The notes beneath the pieces were generated by a model that did not search any database, was not told the DNA's origin, and was given only the letters and a program-made list of their open reading frames with translations. 43,319 bases of DNA, taken from NCBI GenBank assembly GCA_902491575.1, contig CABUID010000016.1:1-43319 (forward strand), given 5' to 3'. Of this stretch, positions 6,098 through 12,887 are shown one piece after another; the first letter of the stretch is position 1, and every line of letters begins with the position of its first letter. The position numbers were made by a program, and so were the translations under genes. The stretch comes from an uncultured Bacillota bacterium. Lineage in GTDB: Bacteria > Bacillota_I > Bacilli_A > RFN20 > CAG-631.

Positions 6098-7102
6098 ATG
6101 AAGAAAAAAGTAGTTTTAGTAATTATTTGTTTAATAGTTGTATTTTTAGTAGGATTATTATTTATAATACATAAAAAATCTAATACAATTATTTTAAAAA
6201 AAGAAGAATTTACTTATGAATTAGGAGAGGAAATAAGTGCAGATGTATCTAATTATATTAAAGATGCTGATTCTATTAAGAATATAACAGAATATAAAAT
6301 TGTGACAGATGATTTTAAAATTGTTGATAAAAAGTTAGTTATCAACAATGATAAACCTACTGTTGGTGATTACAATATTAATATTGTGCATAAAAACGTA
6401 TCTAAAAAAGTGATTATTAAAATAGTTGATACTACTTCTCCAGAATTCACTACTTTTGAAGAAAATATTAAAATAGAACAAACTTCAGAGGAATTAGATT
6501 TACTAAAATATTTTGAAGCAACTGATTTAACTGAAGTTAAAATAACAATAGATGGTGAGTATGATTTGACTCAAGAAGGGGACTATGATATTAACGTGAT
6601 TGCAACTGATGCAAACGGAAATAATACTATTAAAAAAGCGACAATAACAGTTTATAAAAAAGAGATAGAAAAGGCAACACCTGTTATTAAACAGGATAAT
6701 AATATATCTAATAATAAATCATCAAACAATACAACAACTACTAAACCTGAAACCCCTTCAGCAAGATACAGAAAAGATGTTTCTGATTCATATATTGTGC
6801 AAATTAATGCTTATAGAAAAGCAAATGGATTGAATGAATTACCAGTTACAGCTGAAGCACAAGCAGAAGCTGATAAAAGGGCAAAAGAATTATCTACTTA
6901 TTATTCTCATGATGGTGCTGGGTATGGCTTTGGCGAGATAATAGGAAATGGTTCAATAGGAGTAGATTTTATAACTGCGTGGAAGAATAGTCCTTCACAT
7001 AATGCAACAATGTTAAGGGATCATACTGTTGCAATGGCAGCTAGTGTATACGAATATAATAATTATTGGTACGCAATAGTATCTTTTAGAATGGATTATT
7101 AA
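6098..7102 (+). CDS. Membrane-anchored CAP-domain (SCP/YkwD-like) protein with Ig-like repeats
   Basis: 334 residues. A lysine-led hydrophobic segment (about 4-24) is a signal anchor. Residues about 30-190 look like one or two DUF5011/Ig-like beta domains (PTVGDYNINIVHKNVS; LTQEGDYDINVIATDANGN). An Asn/Ser/Thr linker follows, then a CAP domain from about 225 (IVQINAYRKANGLNELPV, YYSHDGAGYGFGEIIG, AWKNSPSHNATMLRDH). Members are extracellular proteins of cell-surface or unknown enzymatic role. The ribosome site GGAGGAG precedes ATG 6098. It ends in a bidirectional terminator. Confidence 0.85.
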   Translation: MKKKVVLVIICLIVVFLVGLLFIIHKKSNTIILKKEEFTYELGEEISADVSNYIKDADSIKNITEYKIVTDDFKIVDKKLVINNDKPTVGDYNINIVHKNVSKKVIIKIVDTTSPEFTTFEENIKIEQTSEELDLLKYFEATDLTEVKITIDGEYDLTQEGDYDINVIATDANGNNTIKKATITVYKKEIEKATPVIKQDNNISNNKSSNNTTTTKPETPSARYRKDVSDSYIVQINAYRKANGLNELPVTAEAQAEADKRAKELSTYYSHDGAGYGFGEIIGNGSIGVDFITAWKNSPSHNATMLRDHTVAMAASVYEYNNYWYAIVSFRMDY

Positions 7103-7125
7103 AAAAACTCATCATGAGTTTTTTT
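7101..7125. terminator. Bidirectional terminator between convergent genes
   Basis: ACTCAT-C-ATGAGT (7107-7119) flanked by A7 on the left and T7 on the right, so it ends both the CAP gene and the leftward group that stops at 7124. Confidence 0.8.
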
Positions 7126-7840
7126 ATTTTAGAAACTTTTTTACATAATTTATGTTTTTTTTGTATTGGTTAATAAGTATTTCCCAGTGCATACAGTAGT
7201 CTTTATATACTACTTTTTTTACATCTAATTTTTTATTAAAGTATCTTTTCTTTATGCTTTTTTCGTAACATTTATGATTTGTAAAAAGGTAACTTAAAGA
7301 AAATTGTTTATATTTGCAATTGCACCATACAAATTCTTCCATAAGAGTAACTATTTTTTCTAACTCTTCAGAAGTATTTAGTGTTAATGTGTTTGTTATA
7401 TTAATATTATTAAAAAAGTCAGTATAATCTTCGTATATATATTTAATGTTTTCATAAAAATTTTTGGCAATCAGTTTTTGCATGTTTTTTCTATAGTACG
7501 GAATGTATTTATTATTGCCCCAATATTTTTTACATAATAAAAATTGTGGAATGTAATTTTCTAACAAGTTGGCAAAATGTGTTTCTTTATGTTCTAATGG
7601 CAAAAAACATGAATTAAAATAGAATAGAGTTTCATTTAATACATCAACAAATTGTTCATTTCCTGTTAAATATCCTTTTTTTACAACTGATAGTGTATTT
7701 GGATATGTTTTTTCATCGTTAATTTTATTAATAATATGATCTAAATAATTATTATTTACTAGTGTATATATTGAAGCTCCATTTGAATAATTATTAATGG
7801 CGATTTCTTTTATTTCTTCTTTTCGTTCATTTAATGTCAT
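7124..7840 (-). CDS. Hypothetical protein, 238 aa
   Basis: No family recognised. The sequence is helical, rich in Tyr, Asn and Lys, with Cys residues in the second half (FVWCNCKYKQF, HKCYEKSIKKRYF). No signal peptide or clear membrane helix. It is the last gene of a four-gene leftward group (9176 to 7124) divergent from the left HTH module, and lies 7 bases after the membrane-protein gene. Confidence 0.55.
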   Translation of the reverse strand: MTLNERKEEIKEIAINNYSNGASIYTLVNNNYLDHIINKINDEKTYPNTLSVVKKGYLTGNEQFVDVLNETLFYFNSCFLPLEHKETHFANLLENYIPQFLLCKKYWGNNKYIPYYRKNMQKLIAKNFYENIKYIYEDYTDFFNNINITNTLTLNTSEELEKIVTLMEEFVWCNCKYKQFSLSYLFTNHKCYEKSIKKRYFNKKLDVKKVVYKDYCMHWEILINQYKKNINYVKKFLK

Positions 7841-7847
7841 AACTTTA

Positions 7848-8384
7848 TCATCTAATTTCCTTATTATTGATTTTTAATATTTCCGTTTTAATGCCATCAT
7901 CACTTTTATATTTTATTTCGTAGTACCAATCATTAAGGTTATTGACAACTTCCTTTGGAAATAATTCATTATATCCTTTATTTTCTCTTTCCATTCCAGC
8001 AATAAAGGTATTTGATCCTATTATTAATCTGTCATTGCACATTAGTCTAACTGATTCAATGTCTTCTTTTAAAATATCCTGGTTTTTAATTTCAAAATTA
8101 CCAATCATTAAAAAATATGTTTTGCCATCATAAACAAATAAGGAATTAGTAGATTTAAATGTTTCACTTTCCCCATCCAATTTATAAATCCAGTTTCTAT
8201 TTTTAAGTACATAAATATCTGCTATAATTAAAATAGTAATTAGGATGAATAAAATACTAATTATTATTTTTTTATTTCTCCTTTTTTTCTTAATTTTATT
8301 TATAATAATTGTATTTTCCTTATTAATATCGTTTCTGCTTTTTTCGTATCCGTTATCATTTATTATTTCAGTTGTTTTTTTCAT
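7848..8384 (-). CDS. Single-pass membrane protein, 178 aa
   Basis: Start placed at ATG 8384 (MKKTTEII) because AAAGGAG lies 6 bases upstream; an in-frame ATG at 8411 lies before that site. A basic stretch (KIKKKRRNKK) precedes one membrane helix (IIISILFILITILIIADIYV, about 45-65). The external or C-terminal domain contains WIYKL, SLFVYDGKTY and an acidic DILKEDIESVR segment. The LFVYDG motif also occurs in the 126-aa product of the same group, hinting at a shared small domain. Function unknown. Confidence 0.6.
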   Translation of the reverse strand: MKKTTEIINDNGYEKSRNDINKENTIIINKIKKKRRNKKIIISILFILITILIIADIYVLKNRNWIYKLDGESETFKSTNSLFVYDGKTYFLMIGNFEIKNQDILKEDIESVRLMCNDRLIIGSNTFIAGMERENKGYNELFPKEVVNNLNDWYYEIKYKSDDGIKTEILKINNKEIR

Positions 8385-8811
8385 TTTCTTCTCCTTTAAA
8401 GAATAATTCATTCTTTATTAATAGTTTGTCTAAAAAACTATTATAAATTTTACATATTTTTGTCCCCTTTTTTTCTTGCTTTTCTTTACTATAACTGCAT
8501 TCTTCTTTTATCTGTTTAAAGTGTTCCTCAACTGATGGTATTTTTTCATTAAAATGTTTTGCTATAAGTCTTTCTATTACAAATCCTTCAGGAAAGTTTA
8601 GTTCTTTATTTTGTAAAACCTTGTCTATAGCTGATTTTTTTATTTCTTGAAATATTAACGTTAAATTAATTGTTTCAGCTATGGTACAATCTTTACTCAA
8701 ACGTTCTTTAGTAAAAAACAAACTTTTTATTTCTTCAAAAGATTCATTGTGTTGTTTTATGTGATTTATAATATCCACCATCTCGTTATTTAATTCTATT
8801 TTTGCCCACAT
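8368..8811 (-). CDS. Hypothetical protein, 147 aa, start duplicated at window end
   Basis: Soluble, helical, acidic/basic mixed (NHIKQHNESFEEIKSLFF; EKQEKKGTKICKIYNSFLDK). GGAGG lies upstream of ATG 8811. It overlaps the membrane-protein gene by 17 bases and the 126-aa gene by 16 bases, so the group is co-translated. Its first 13 codons reappear at 43280-43319 as MWAKVELNNEMMD, where the second copy runs off the window. Confidence 0.55.
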   Translation of the reverse strand: MWAKIELNNEMVDIINHIKQHNESFEEIKSLFFTKERLSKDCTIAETINLTLIFQEIKKSAIDKVLQNKELNFPEGFVIERLIAKHFNEKIPSVEEHFKQIKEECSYSKEKQEKKGTKICKIYNSFLDKLLIKNELFFKGEENEKNN

Positions 8812-9176
8812 AAATATTTTTCCTCCTTTCGATACGTGTTTTTATTATTTAACAAATTAAAGTTTTTTCTACTTATAATACCATCTATTAAGTTTAAATC
8901 TTCATACGTAACAACTGAAAATATTTCTCCATACTTAAATATGTAATCTGGTGCATCTTTAACAAGTCCGTCGTAAATAGTAATGTCATTTCCATCATAA
9001 ACAAATAAATTGTTTTTATCTTCGCTTAACATATAATTCCAAATTTCTGTATTTTGATTTTTATTATATGCAATACAAAAATTGTTTGCATTTAACATTC
9101 CTAGCATTAACTCCTTTCTTATTTTATTTTTTTTCCCAACATTTAATTTAAAAAAATTTTTTAATCTTTTTTTCAT
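8796..9176 (-). CDS. Hypothetical protein, 126 aa, duplicated at 42915
   Basis: Basic N-terminus (MKKRLKNFFKLNVGKKNKIRK), then NLFVYDGNDITIYDG and DGIISRKNFNLLNNK. No signal peptide or family recognised. It is nearly identical to the copy at 42915-43295 (three substitutions: G/E after FVYD, K/R in IFKYGE, T/A in VVTYED). It is divergent from the HTH genes and leads a leftward four-gene group. Confidence 0.6.
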   Translation of the reverse strand: MKKRLKNFFKLNVGKKNKIRKELMLGMLNANNFCIAYNKNQNTEIWNYMLSEDKNNLFVYDGNDITIYDGLVKDAPDYIFKYGEIFSVVTYEDLNLIDGIISRKNFNLLNNKNTYRKEEKYLCGQK

Positions 9177-9224
9177 ATCATCATCCCTTTCACATAATAT
9201 TTTTAAATTTGATTAAAATAATAA

Positions 9225-9296
9225 AAGCAGTAGTCATATAAGATTTGTGTAATTAAAGTTTGAAGCATTACAAAAATCTATTATTTACTACTGCTT
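9225..9296. promoter_or_regulatory. 72-base imperfect hairpin in the HTH module, left copy
   Basis: AAGCAGTAGT (9225-9234) pairs with ACTACTGCTT (9287-9296), and AGATTTGTGTAAT (9241-9253) pairs with ATTACAAAAATCT (9267-9279) with one mismatch. The same element is kept at 42793-42864. It could be a structured leader, a small RNA or a protein-binding cruciform. No T run makes it a clear terminator. Confidence 0.5.
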
Positions 9297-9303
9297 ATTT
9301 TGG

Positions 9304-9343
9304 TCATTAAATTGTCTAGTATATAAACACCTCAATTTAATGA
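9304..9343. promoter_or_regulatory. Inverted repeat TCATTAAATTG / CAATTTAATGA
   Basis: Perfect 11-bp arms (9304-9314 and 9333-9343) around 18 bases, in the divergent promoter region between the 126-aa gene and the 83-aa HTH gene. It is a likely operator for one of the module's HTH proteins. Confidence 0.5.
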
Positions 9344-9353
9344 TACCATATTT

Positions 9354-9372
9354 GGGACGATTAAGATACATT
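9354..9372 (+). promoter_or_regulatory. Candidate operator GGGACGATTAAGATACATT
   Basis: Matches the reverse complement of 9749-9767 (GGGACAAATAAGATACATT) at 17 of 19 positions. The two sites bracket the 83-aa HTH gene, as expected for an autoregulated repressor that also controls the downstream HTH gene. Confidence 0.5.
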
Positions 9373-9416
9373 ATTTTTTCTCTTTTTATGGGAAAATATA
9401 AAAAGAGGTGATTTAA

Positions 9417-9668
9417 GTGAAAAACGAAGATCAACTTCAACAATTACTTAATAAGGATTACATGCCAATCATATATAGAAACATCAAGAAGTTTCGTCAT
9501 GAAAGTGGAATTGCACTTTCAAAGGTAGCAGAAATATTAGATATGTCTTATGATTATTTGAGAAGAATTGAATCAGAAGACGATCTAAATAAAACATGTT
9601 CTTTGAAGCTACTTATTAAGTTTAGTATTTTGTATCAAAAACCACTAGATGATTTCTTGAAGGAGTGA
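9417..9668 (+). CDS. Small XRE-family HTH protein, 83 aa (left copy)
   Basis: GTG start after AGAGGTGA. Residues about 18-75 form a Cro/C1 HTH (IKKFRHESGIALSKVAEILD, MSYDYLRRIESEDD), ending with ILYQKPLDDFLKE. The protein is identical to the one at 42423-42674 on the other arm. Flanked by paired GGGAC operator-like sites and followed by a strong terminator. Probably a DNA-binding switch for the adjoining biosynthetic operon; target inferred. Confidence 0.85.
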   Translation: MKNEDQLQQLLNKDYMPIIYRNIKKFRHESGIALSKVAEILDMSYDYLRRIESEDDLNKTCSLKLLIKFSILYQKPLDDFLKE

Positions 9669-9682
9669 TAATCCTTAATTAC

Positions 9683-9712
9683 AAGATTGAAACTGCAATT
9701 TCAATCTTTTTT
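9683..9712 (+). terminator. Intrinsic terminator after left 83-aa HTH gene
   Basis: AAGATTGAAA (9683-9692), loop CTGCAA, TTTCAATCTT (9699-9708) and T tail. Confidence 0.85.
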
Positions 9713-9748
9713 ATAGTACGATGTTAATCTCCAAATCAATTGTACCAC

Positions 9749-9767
9749 AATGTATCTTATTTGTCCC
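9749..9767 (-). promoter_or_regulatory. Candidate operator, inverted partner of 9354-9372
   Basis: AATGTATCTTATTTGTCCC, the inverted near-copy of the site upstream of the 83-aa HTH gene. It lies between that gene's terminator and the 97-aa HTH gene. The same pair is preserved in the right arm. Confidence 0.5.
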
Positions 9768-9885
9768 GTTACTACATTTTGATTATACCACAAATGCGAC
9801 CAACAAACAAGAGCCTAATTTAAAAGTCTTATTTGTGATACTATTATATTGTAAAATTGCTGGTATATAGAAAGGAGGTAAAATA

Positions 9886-10179
9886 TTGGAAAGACAATAT
9901 AAAATGGACATATTAGAAATGCTAGGCAATTATGGACACTATGTTTGTAACATTGGAGCTGCTATGGATAAAGCTGGAATATCAATATCAAAAATGCGAA
10001 GATTAACAGGTTTAAATCATGAAATTGTAAAAAAATATTATGAGGATAGAATTGTTAGAATTGATAAAGATGTTTTAGCCAGAATAACTTACGTATTAGT
10101 GGCTTGTGGAATAGATCCAAAGGAAATAATAGAATATATTCCACCAGAAAAAAAGATGAATTTGCAAAACAATACTTAA
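9886..10179 (+). CDS. XRE-like HTH protein, 97 aa (left copy)
   Basis: Starts at TTG 9886 after AAAGGAGG. SKMRRLTGLNHEIVKKYYED is a helix-turn-helix and the tail DVLARITYVLVACGIDPKEI is typical of Cro/C1-type (HTH_26) domains. It differs at about eight residues from the copy at 41912-42205. Second gene of the three-regulator module. No effector domain, so it acts as a small repressor or activator; target unknown. Confidence 0.8.
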   Translation: MERQYKMDILEMLGNYGHYVCNIGAAMDKAGISISKMRRLTGLNHEIVKKYYEDRIVRIDKDVLARITYVLVACGIDPKEIIEYIPPEKKMNLQNNT

Positions 10180-10420
10180 AATTGACCCGTTAAGTAATTA
10201 AAATTTCACATATCATCTTTGTATATATAATAATATCTATTCAAGATGGATGTCAAGTTTTTGAGAATATATCGGCAATCAAACTGTCTTTTTATCTATC
10301 TTAGAGTTTAGTATATCAATATATATTGCACAGATTAAATTTATAAATAGTATGTTACATTTAATAGTTTATTGTAATATGGTATTATATGATGGAAAAC
10401 AAATTGAGGTTAGATATATA

Positions 10421-10651
10421 ATGAGTTTAAAAGATGTCTTTAAGGAAAATGTTAAATATTACAGAAAGCAATTAAAATTGACTCAAGAATCTTTAGCAAA
10501 ACTATCTGGAGTAAGTACTAATTATATTGGAGAGATAGAACGGACTGGAAGAAAAGCTACGCTGGAGACAATTGAAAAAGTAGCCAATGGTTTGAATATA
10601 GATCCATCACTATTGTTAGTGTCCAGAAAAAAAGATAATGAGCAGAAGTAA
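10421..10651 (+). CDS. XRE-family transcriptional regulator, 76 aa (left module)
   Basis: The start is at ATG 10421 (MSLKDVFKENV) with GAGGT upstream; the same GAGGTTAGATATA spacing is kept in the right copy. The open frame extends upstream to 10352 but without a ribosome site. Classic Cro/C1 domain: YYRKQLKLTQESLAKLSGVS, TNYIGEIERTGRKATLETIE. It is related to but clearly diverged from the right-module protein (41440-41655). It is the last regulator before the rightward biosynthetic operon and is ended by its own terminator. Confidence 0.88.
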   Translation: MSLKDVFKENVKYYRKQLKLTQESLAKLSGVSTNYIGEIERTGRKATLETIEKVANGLNIDPSLLLVSRKKDNEQK

Positions 10652-10676
10652 TATTAAATAAAATGATAAAAGATAT

Positions 10677-10704
10677 AATAGCTAATGATAATAGCTATTT
10701 TTTT
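10677..10704 (+). terminator. Intrinsic terminator after left XRE gene
   Basis: AATAGCT (10677-10683) and AGCTATT (10693-10699) around a short loop, followed by T. Confidence 0.75.
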
Positions 10705-10801
10705 ATATATAATATCTATAACTCCACAACAACTTTATTGGTTATATATTGTCAAATAATCGTATTCTATAAAATATACATGTATATTATCTTTTTAATA
10801 T

Positions 10802-10825
10802 AAAAACAACAAGTTTGTTGTTTTT
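10802..10825. promoter_or_regulatory. Perfect palindrome upstream of the rightward operon promoter
   Basis: AAAAACAACAA-GT-TTGTTGTTTTT, 11-bp arms, 14 bases before the -35 box. A near-copy lies at the same relative position upstream of the leftward operon promoter (about 41314-41340), which argues for a shared regulator-binding site rather than a terminator. Confidence 0.6.
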
Positions 10826-10839
10826 GATGCGCTAATTTA

Positions 10840-10868
10840 TTGACTTAACAAGTAAAAAATGTTATAAT
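10840..10868 (+). promoter_or_regulatory. Rightward operon promoter TTGACT-17-TATAAT
   Basis: TTGACT 10840-10845, 17-base spacer, TATAAT 10863-10868. This is the strongest promoter-like sequence in the region and reads into the LysR gene through the leader terminator. Confidence 0.8.
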
Positions 10869-10928
10869 TATAATTAGTTGAGTTTTAAAAAGTTTTATTT
10901 TTGATATTTTGTTTATGTTTTGGAGGAG

Positions 10929-10957
10929 GTGGACCTGATTTTAGGTTCCCTTTTTTT
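10929..10957 (+). terminator. Leader terminator/attenuator before LysR
   Basis: GTGGACCT (10929-10936) pairs imperfectly with AGGTTCCC (10943-10950; one G-U and one mismatch), followed by seven T (10951-10957). GGAGGAG lies just upstream. A weak frame (GTG 10929 to TAA 10961) spans the hairpin but its spacing from GGAGG is too short for a confident leader peptide. It probably attenuates the operon. Confidence 0.55.
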
Positions 10958-10989
10958 GTAATAAAATTATATTATGTAAGGAGGATAAA

Positions 10990-11898
10990 ATGTATAATGT
11001 AGATTTAAATTTGTATAAAACCTTTTATATTGTTGCAAAATGTAACAATTTCACAAAAGCATCTGAAGAACTATGTATATCACAACCAGCAGTTACACAA
11101 GCAGTAAAAAAATTAGAAGATCAATTAAATGTTGAACTTTTTCAGCGTTCAAATAAAGGAATTAATTTGACAGAAGTTGGAGAACTTGTATATTATTATG
11201 CCGAGCATTTAGTTAATTTAGCAAAATCAAATGAAAATTTAATTTCTCAAATTAAAGCATCACAAGAAAAAGTTATAAACATAGGTGTTCCTACTCATGT
11301 TGGTACTTTCTACTTTGTAAATTATTTCAAAAAATTTAATGAAAGATATCCAAATGTCAAAATTAGAATATTTAATAAAAAATCGGATGAAATGTTGAAA
11401 ATGTTATTGAAAAGAGAACTTGATATTGTTATAGATACTGATATGTCGAATGTTGATAGTGAAATAATAAAAGTTCGTAAGGTTATGGATTTAGATGGTT
11501 GTTTCGTTGGTAGCCGAAAATATAAGGCTCTCTCAGAAAAAGGAGTAATAACCCCTGACGAACTAATAAAATATCCATTAATTCTACCGAGTTCCACTAC
11601 TTACAACAGAAAAATGATTGATTATTTTTTTGATAAAAAAAATATTTTACTAGAGCCATTAATTGAAGCAAATTCCTCATCAATATCAAAAGAAATTATA
11701 AATCAAGGAATAGGAATTGGTTGGATGATAAAAGAGTTCGTTTTGGATGATTTAAAATCTGGCAATTTATATGAAATAAAAGTTGATATTGATAACATAG
11801 TAACACCATTAAGTATCGCTTACCATAAAAAATATAATAGCAGTATAGTTTTAGAATTAATAAAATATTTTAATAGAAAAACAGATTCAGAATGTTGA
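10990..11898 (+). CDS. LysR-family transcriptional regulator
   Basis: 302 residues. Residues 1-65 form the winged HTH (LYKTFYIVAKCNNFTKASEE, LCISQPAVTQAVKKLEDQL, FQRSNKGINLTEVG); about 90-295 form the periplasmic-binding-like effector domain (VINIGVPTHVGTFYFVNYF). GGAGG precedes ATG 10990. It is the first gene after the operon promoter and leader terminator, and its own terminator separates it from the PHP gene, so it may sense a pathway intermediate and activate the promoter at 11950-11979. Confidence 0.93.
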   Translation: MYNVDLNLYKTFYIVAKCNNFTKASEELCISQPAVTQAVKKLEDQLNVELFQRSNKGINLTEVGELVYYYAEHLVNLAKSNENLISQIKASQEKVINIGVPTHVGTFYFVNYFKKFNERYPNVKIRIFNKKSDEMLKMLLKRELDIVIDTDMSNVDSEIIKVRKVMDLDGCFVGSRKYKALSEKGVITPDELIKYPLILPSSTTYNRKMIDYFFDKKNILLEPLIEANSSSISKEIINQGIGIGWMIKEFVLDDLKSGNLYEIKVDIDNIVTPLSIAYHKKYNSSIVLELIKYFNRKTDSEC

Positions 11899-11911
11899 AC
11901 CTGTTTTTTTC
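11876..11911 (+). terminator. Terminator overlapping the LysR stop
   Basis: AAAACAG-A-TTCA, loop, TGAA-C-CTGTTTTT forms a two-part stem ending in a T run. Confidence 0.65.
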
Positions 11912-11949
11912 TATTATAATTATTACTTATAGTATATAAATAATTGGTA

Positions 11950-11979
11950 TTGGTAAAAAAATAAAAGAAACATTATAAT
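11950..11979 (+). promoter_or_regulatory. Promoter of the biosynthetic genes, TTGGTA-18-TATAAT
   Basis: TTGGTA 11950-11955, 18 bases, TATAAT 11974-11979, 19 bases before the PHP start. The weak -35 fits a promoter that needs an activator such as the adjacent LysR protein. Confidence 0.55.
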
Positions 11980-11997
11980 TAGATTAGGTGGGAAAAA

Positions 11998-12885
11998 ATG
12001 GATAAAAATTATATTGATTTACACATTCACACAACTAATTCCGATGGTTATTTTTCACCAAAAGAAATAGTTGAAATGGCAAGTAAAAATGATACAAGTC
12101 TTATTGCAATCAGTGATCATGATTCAATTTGTGGTTTGCCAGAATTTAAGGAAAACCTAAAATTTGGAATGCATGGCATAGCAGGTGTTGAGTTTTCATC
12201 TTATATTATGCTAAATAATAAAAAGATTAAACTTCATATTCTTGGTTATGGATTTGACGAAAATAATATCAAAATGCTGAATTTATTACAGGAAATGAAA
12301 GAGAAACGAGTTGCAGCACATATAAAACTACTAAATTTTGCAAAAATGAAGCTTTTAAATTTACCAGAAGAGAGTCTATCTAGAATCAATATGGAAAGAT
12401 ATTGTTGGTTTGATAGAGAATTTATAAAATGTTTAGAACAAGATAATTATTCAATGGATGTTATTAATTATTACAGAGATTATTTCAAAAATAATAGATT
12501 CAGTTATGGACCAGATTATGATTTGGAAGTTCAACGAGTAATTGATGCTATACATAGTGCCGATGGTTTTGTTGTTGTAGCACATACAATGGCTTATAAA
12601 CTTACTAGGGATGAGGTAACAAATATAATATCCAAATTAAGTGACTTGGGAATAGACGGCATAGAAGTCTATCAATCCGATTGTAGTGTAGGTGATAGCT
12701 TGTATTTAATGCAGTTAGCAGATAAATTTAATTTATTACAGTCTGTTGGTAGTGATTTTCATAGGAATTTTAATTCAGATGGAAGAATGATAGGTAAAGG
12801 AATTGATAATAATTTGTGTATAGAGGAAACGTCTTTGACAAATAAATTATTATCATTAAAAAAAGATTTTAGGAGGAATAAGTAA
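11998..12885 (+). CDS. PHP-domain phosphoesterase
   Basis: 295 residues. Metal-binding motifs of the PHP family are present: YIDLHIHTTNSDG at the N-terminus, ISDHDSICG at about 38-46, GVEFSS, a later VVAHT, and GSDFHR near the C-terminus. PHP enzymes are metal-dependent phosphatases or phosphodiesterases. In this operon it could remove a phosphate from a nucleotide or sugar phosphate intermediate, which is inference. AGGTGGG precedes ATG 11998. It is first of a tight run of co-directional genes. Confidence 0.85.
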   Translation: MDKNYIDLHIHTTNSDGYFSPKEIVEMASKNDTSLIAISDHDSICGLPEFKENLKFGMHGIAGVEFSSYIMLNNKKIKLHILGYGFDENNIKMLNLLQEMKEKRVAAHIKLLNFAKMKLLNLPEESLSRINMERYCWFDREFIKCLEQDNYSMDVINYYRDYFKNNRFSYGPDYDLEVQRVIDAIHSADGFVVVAHTMAYKLTRDEVTNIISKLSDLGIDGIEVYQSDCSVGDSLYLMQLADKFNLLQSVGSDFHRNFNSDGRMIGKGIDNNLCIEETSLTNKLLSLKKDFRRNK

Positions 12886-12887
12886 AT

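Larger units (their letters stand above)
8772..10260 (+). repeat. Left arm of a 1,489-bp (or longer) inverted repeat
   Basis: The stretch is the reverse complement of 41831-43319 with only scattered substitutions and the same overall length. It carries the start of the 147-aa gene, the 126-aa gene, a structured intergenic region, the 83-aa HTH gene and the 97-aa HTH gene. Similarity stops abruptly after TGTCAAGTTT at 10260, although the next gene (XRE) is still homologous at protein level. At the outer side the match reaches the window edge of the other arm, so the true repeat is probably longer. Confidence 0.9.
10652..10989 (+). other. Intergenic control region of the rightward operon
   Basis: 338 bases without a clear gene. 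It holds, in order, the XRE terminator (10677-10704), an A+T-rich stretch in which I see nothing, a perfect 11-bp palindrome (10802-10825), a near-consensus promoter (10840-10868), a leader of about 55 bases, and a leader terminator hairpin (10929-10957). GTAAGGAGG then precedes the LysR start. Confidence 0.7.

Noticed and set aside
1..7102. Conjugative element (ICE) backbone
   Set aside because: No relaxase, coupling protein, VirB4 or mating-pore gene is visible; only integrase and replication-type genes support mobility, so the class is left open.
7757..7772. ATTTACTAGTGTATAT resembling the operator GTTTACTAGTGTAAAC
   Set aside because: Only 12 of 16 bases match, it lies inside the 238-aa coding sequence far from any promoter, and the palindrome is broken.
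10921..10958. T-box-like GGTGGACC before the leader terminator of LysR
   Set aside because: The transcript would begin only about 55 bases upstream, too little for stem I and a specifier loop; treated as a simple attenuator hairpin.
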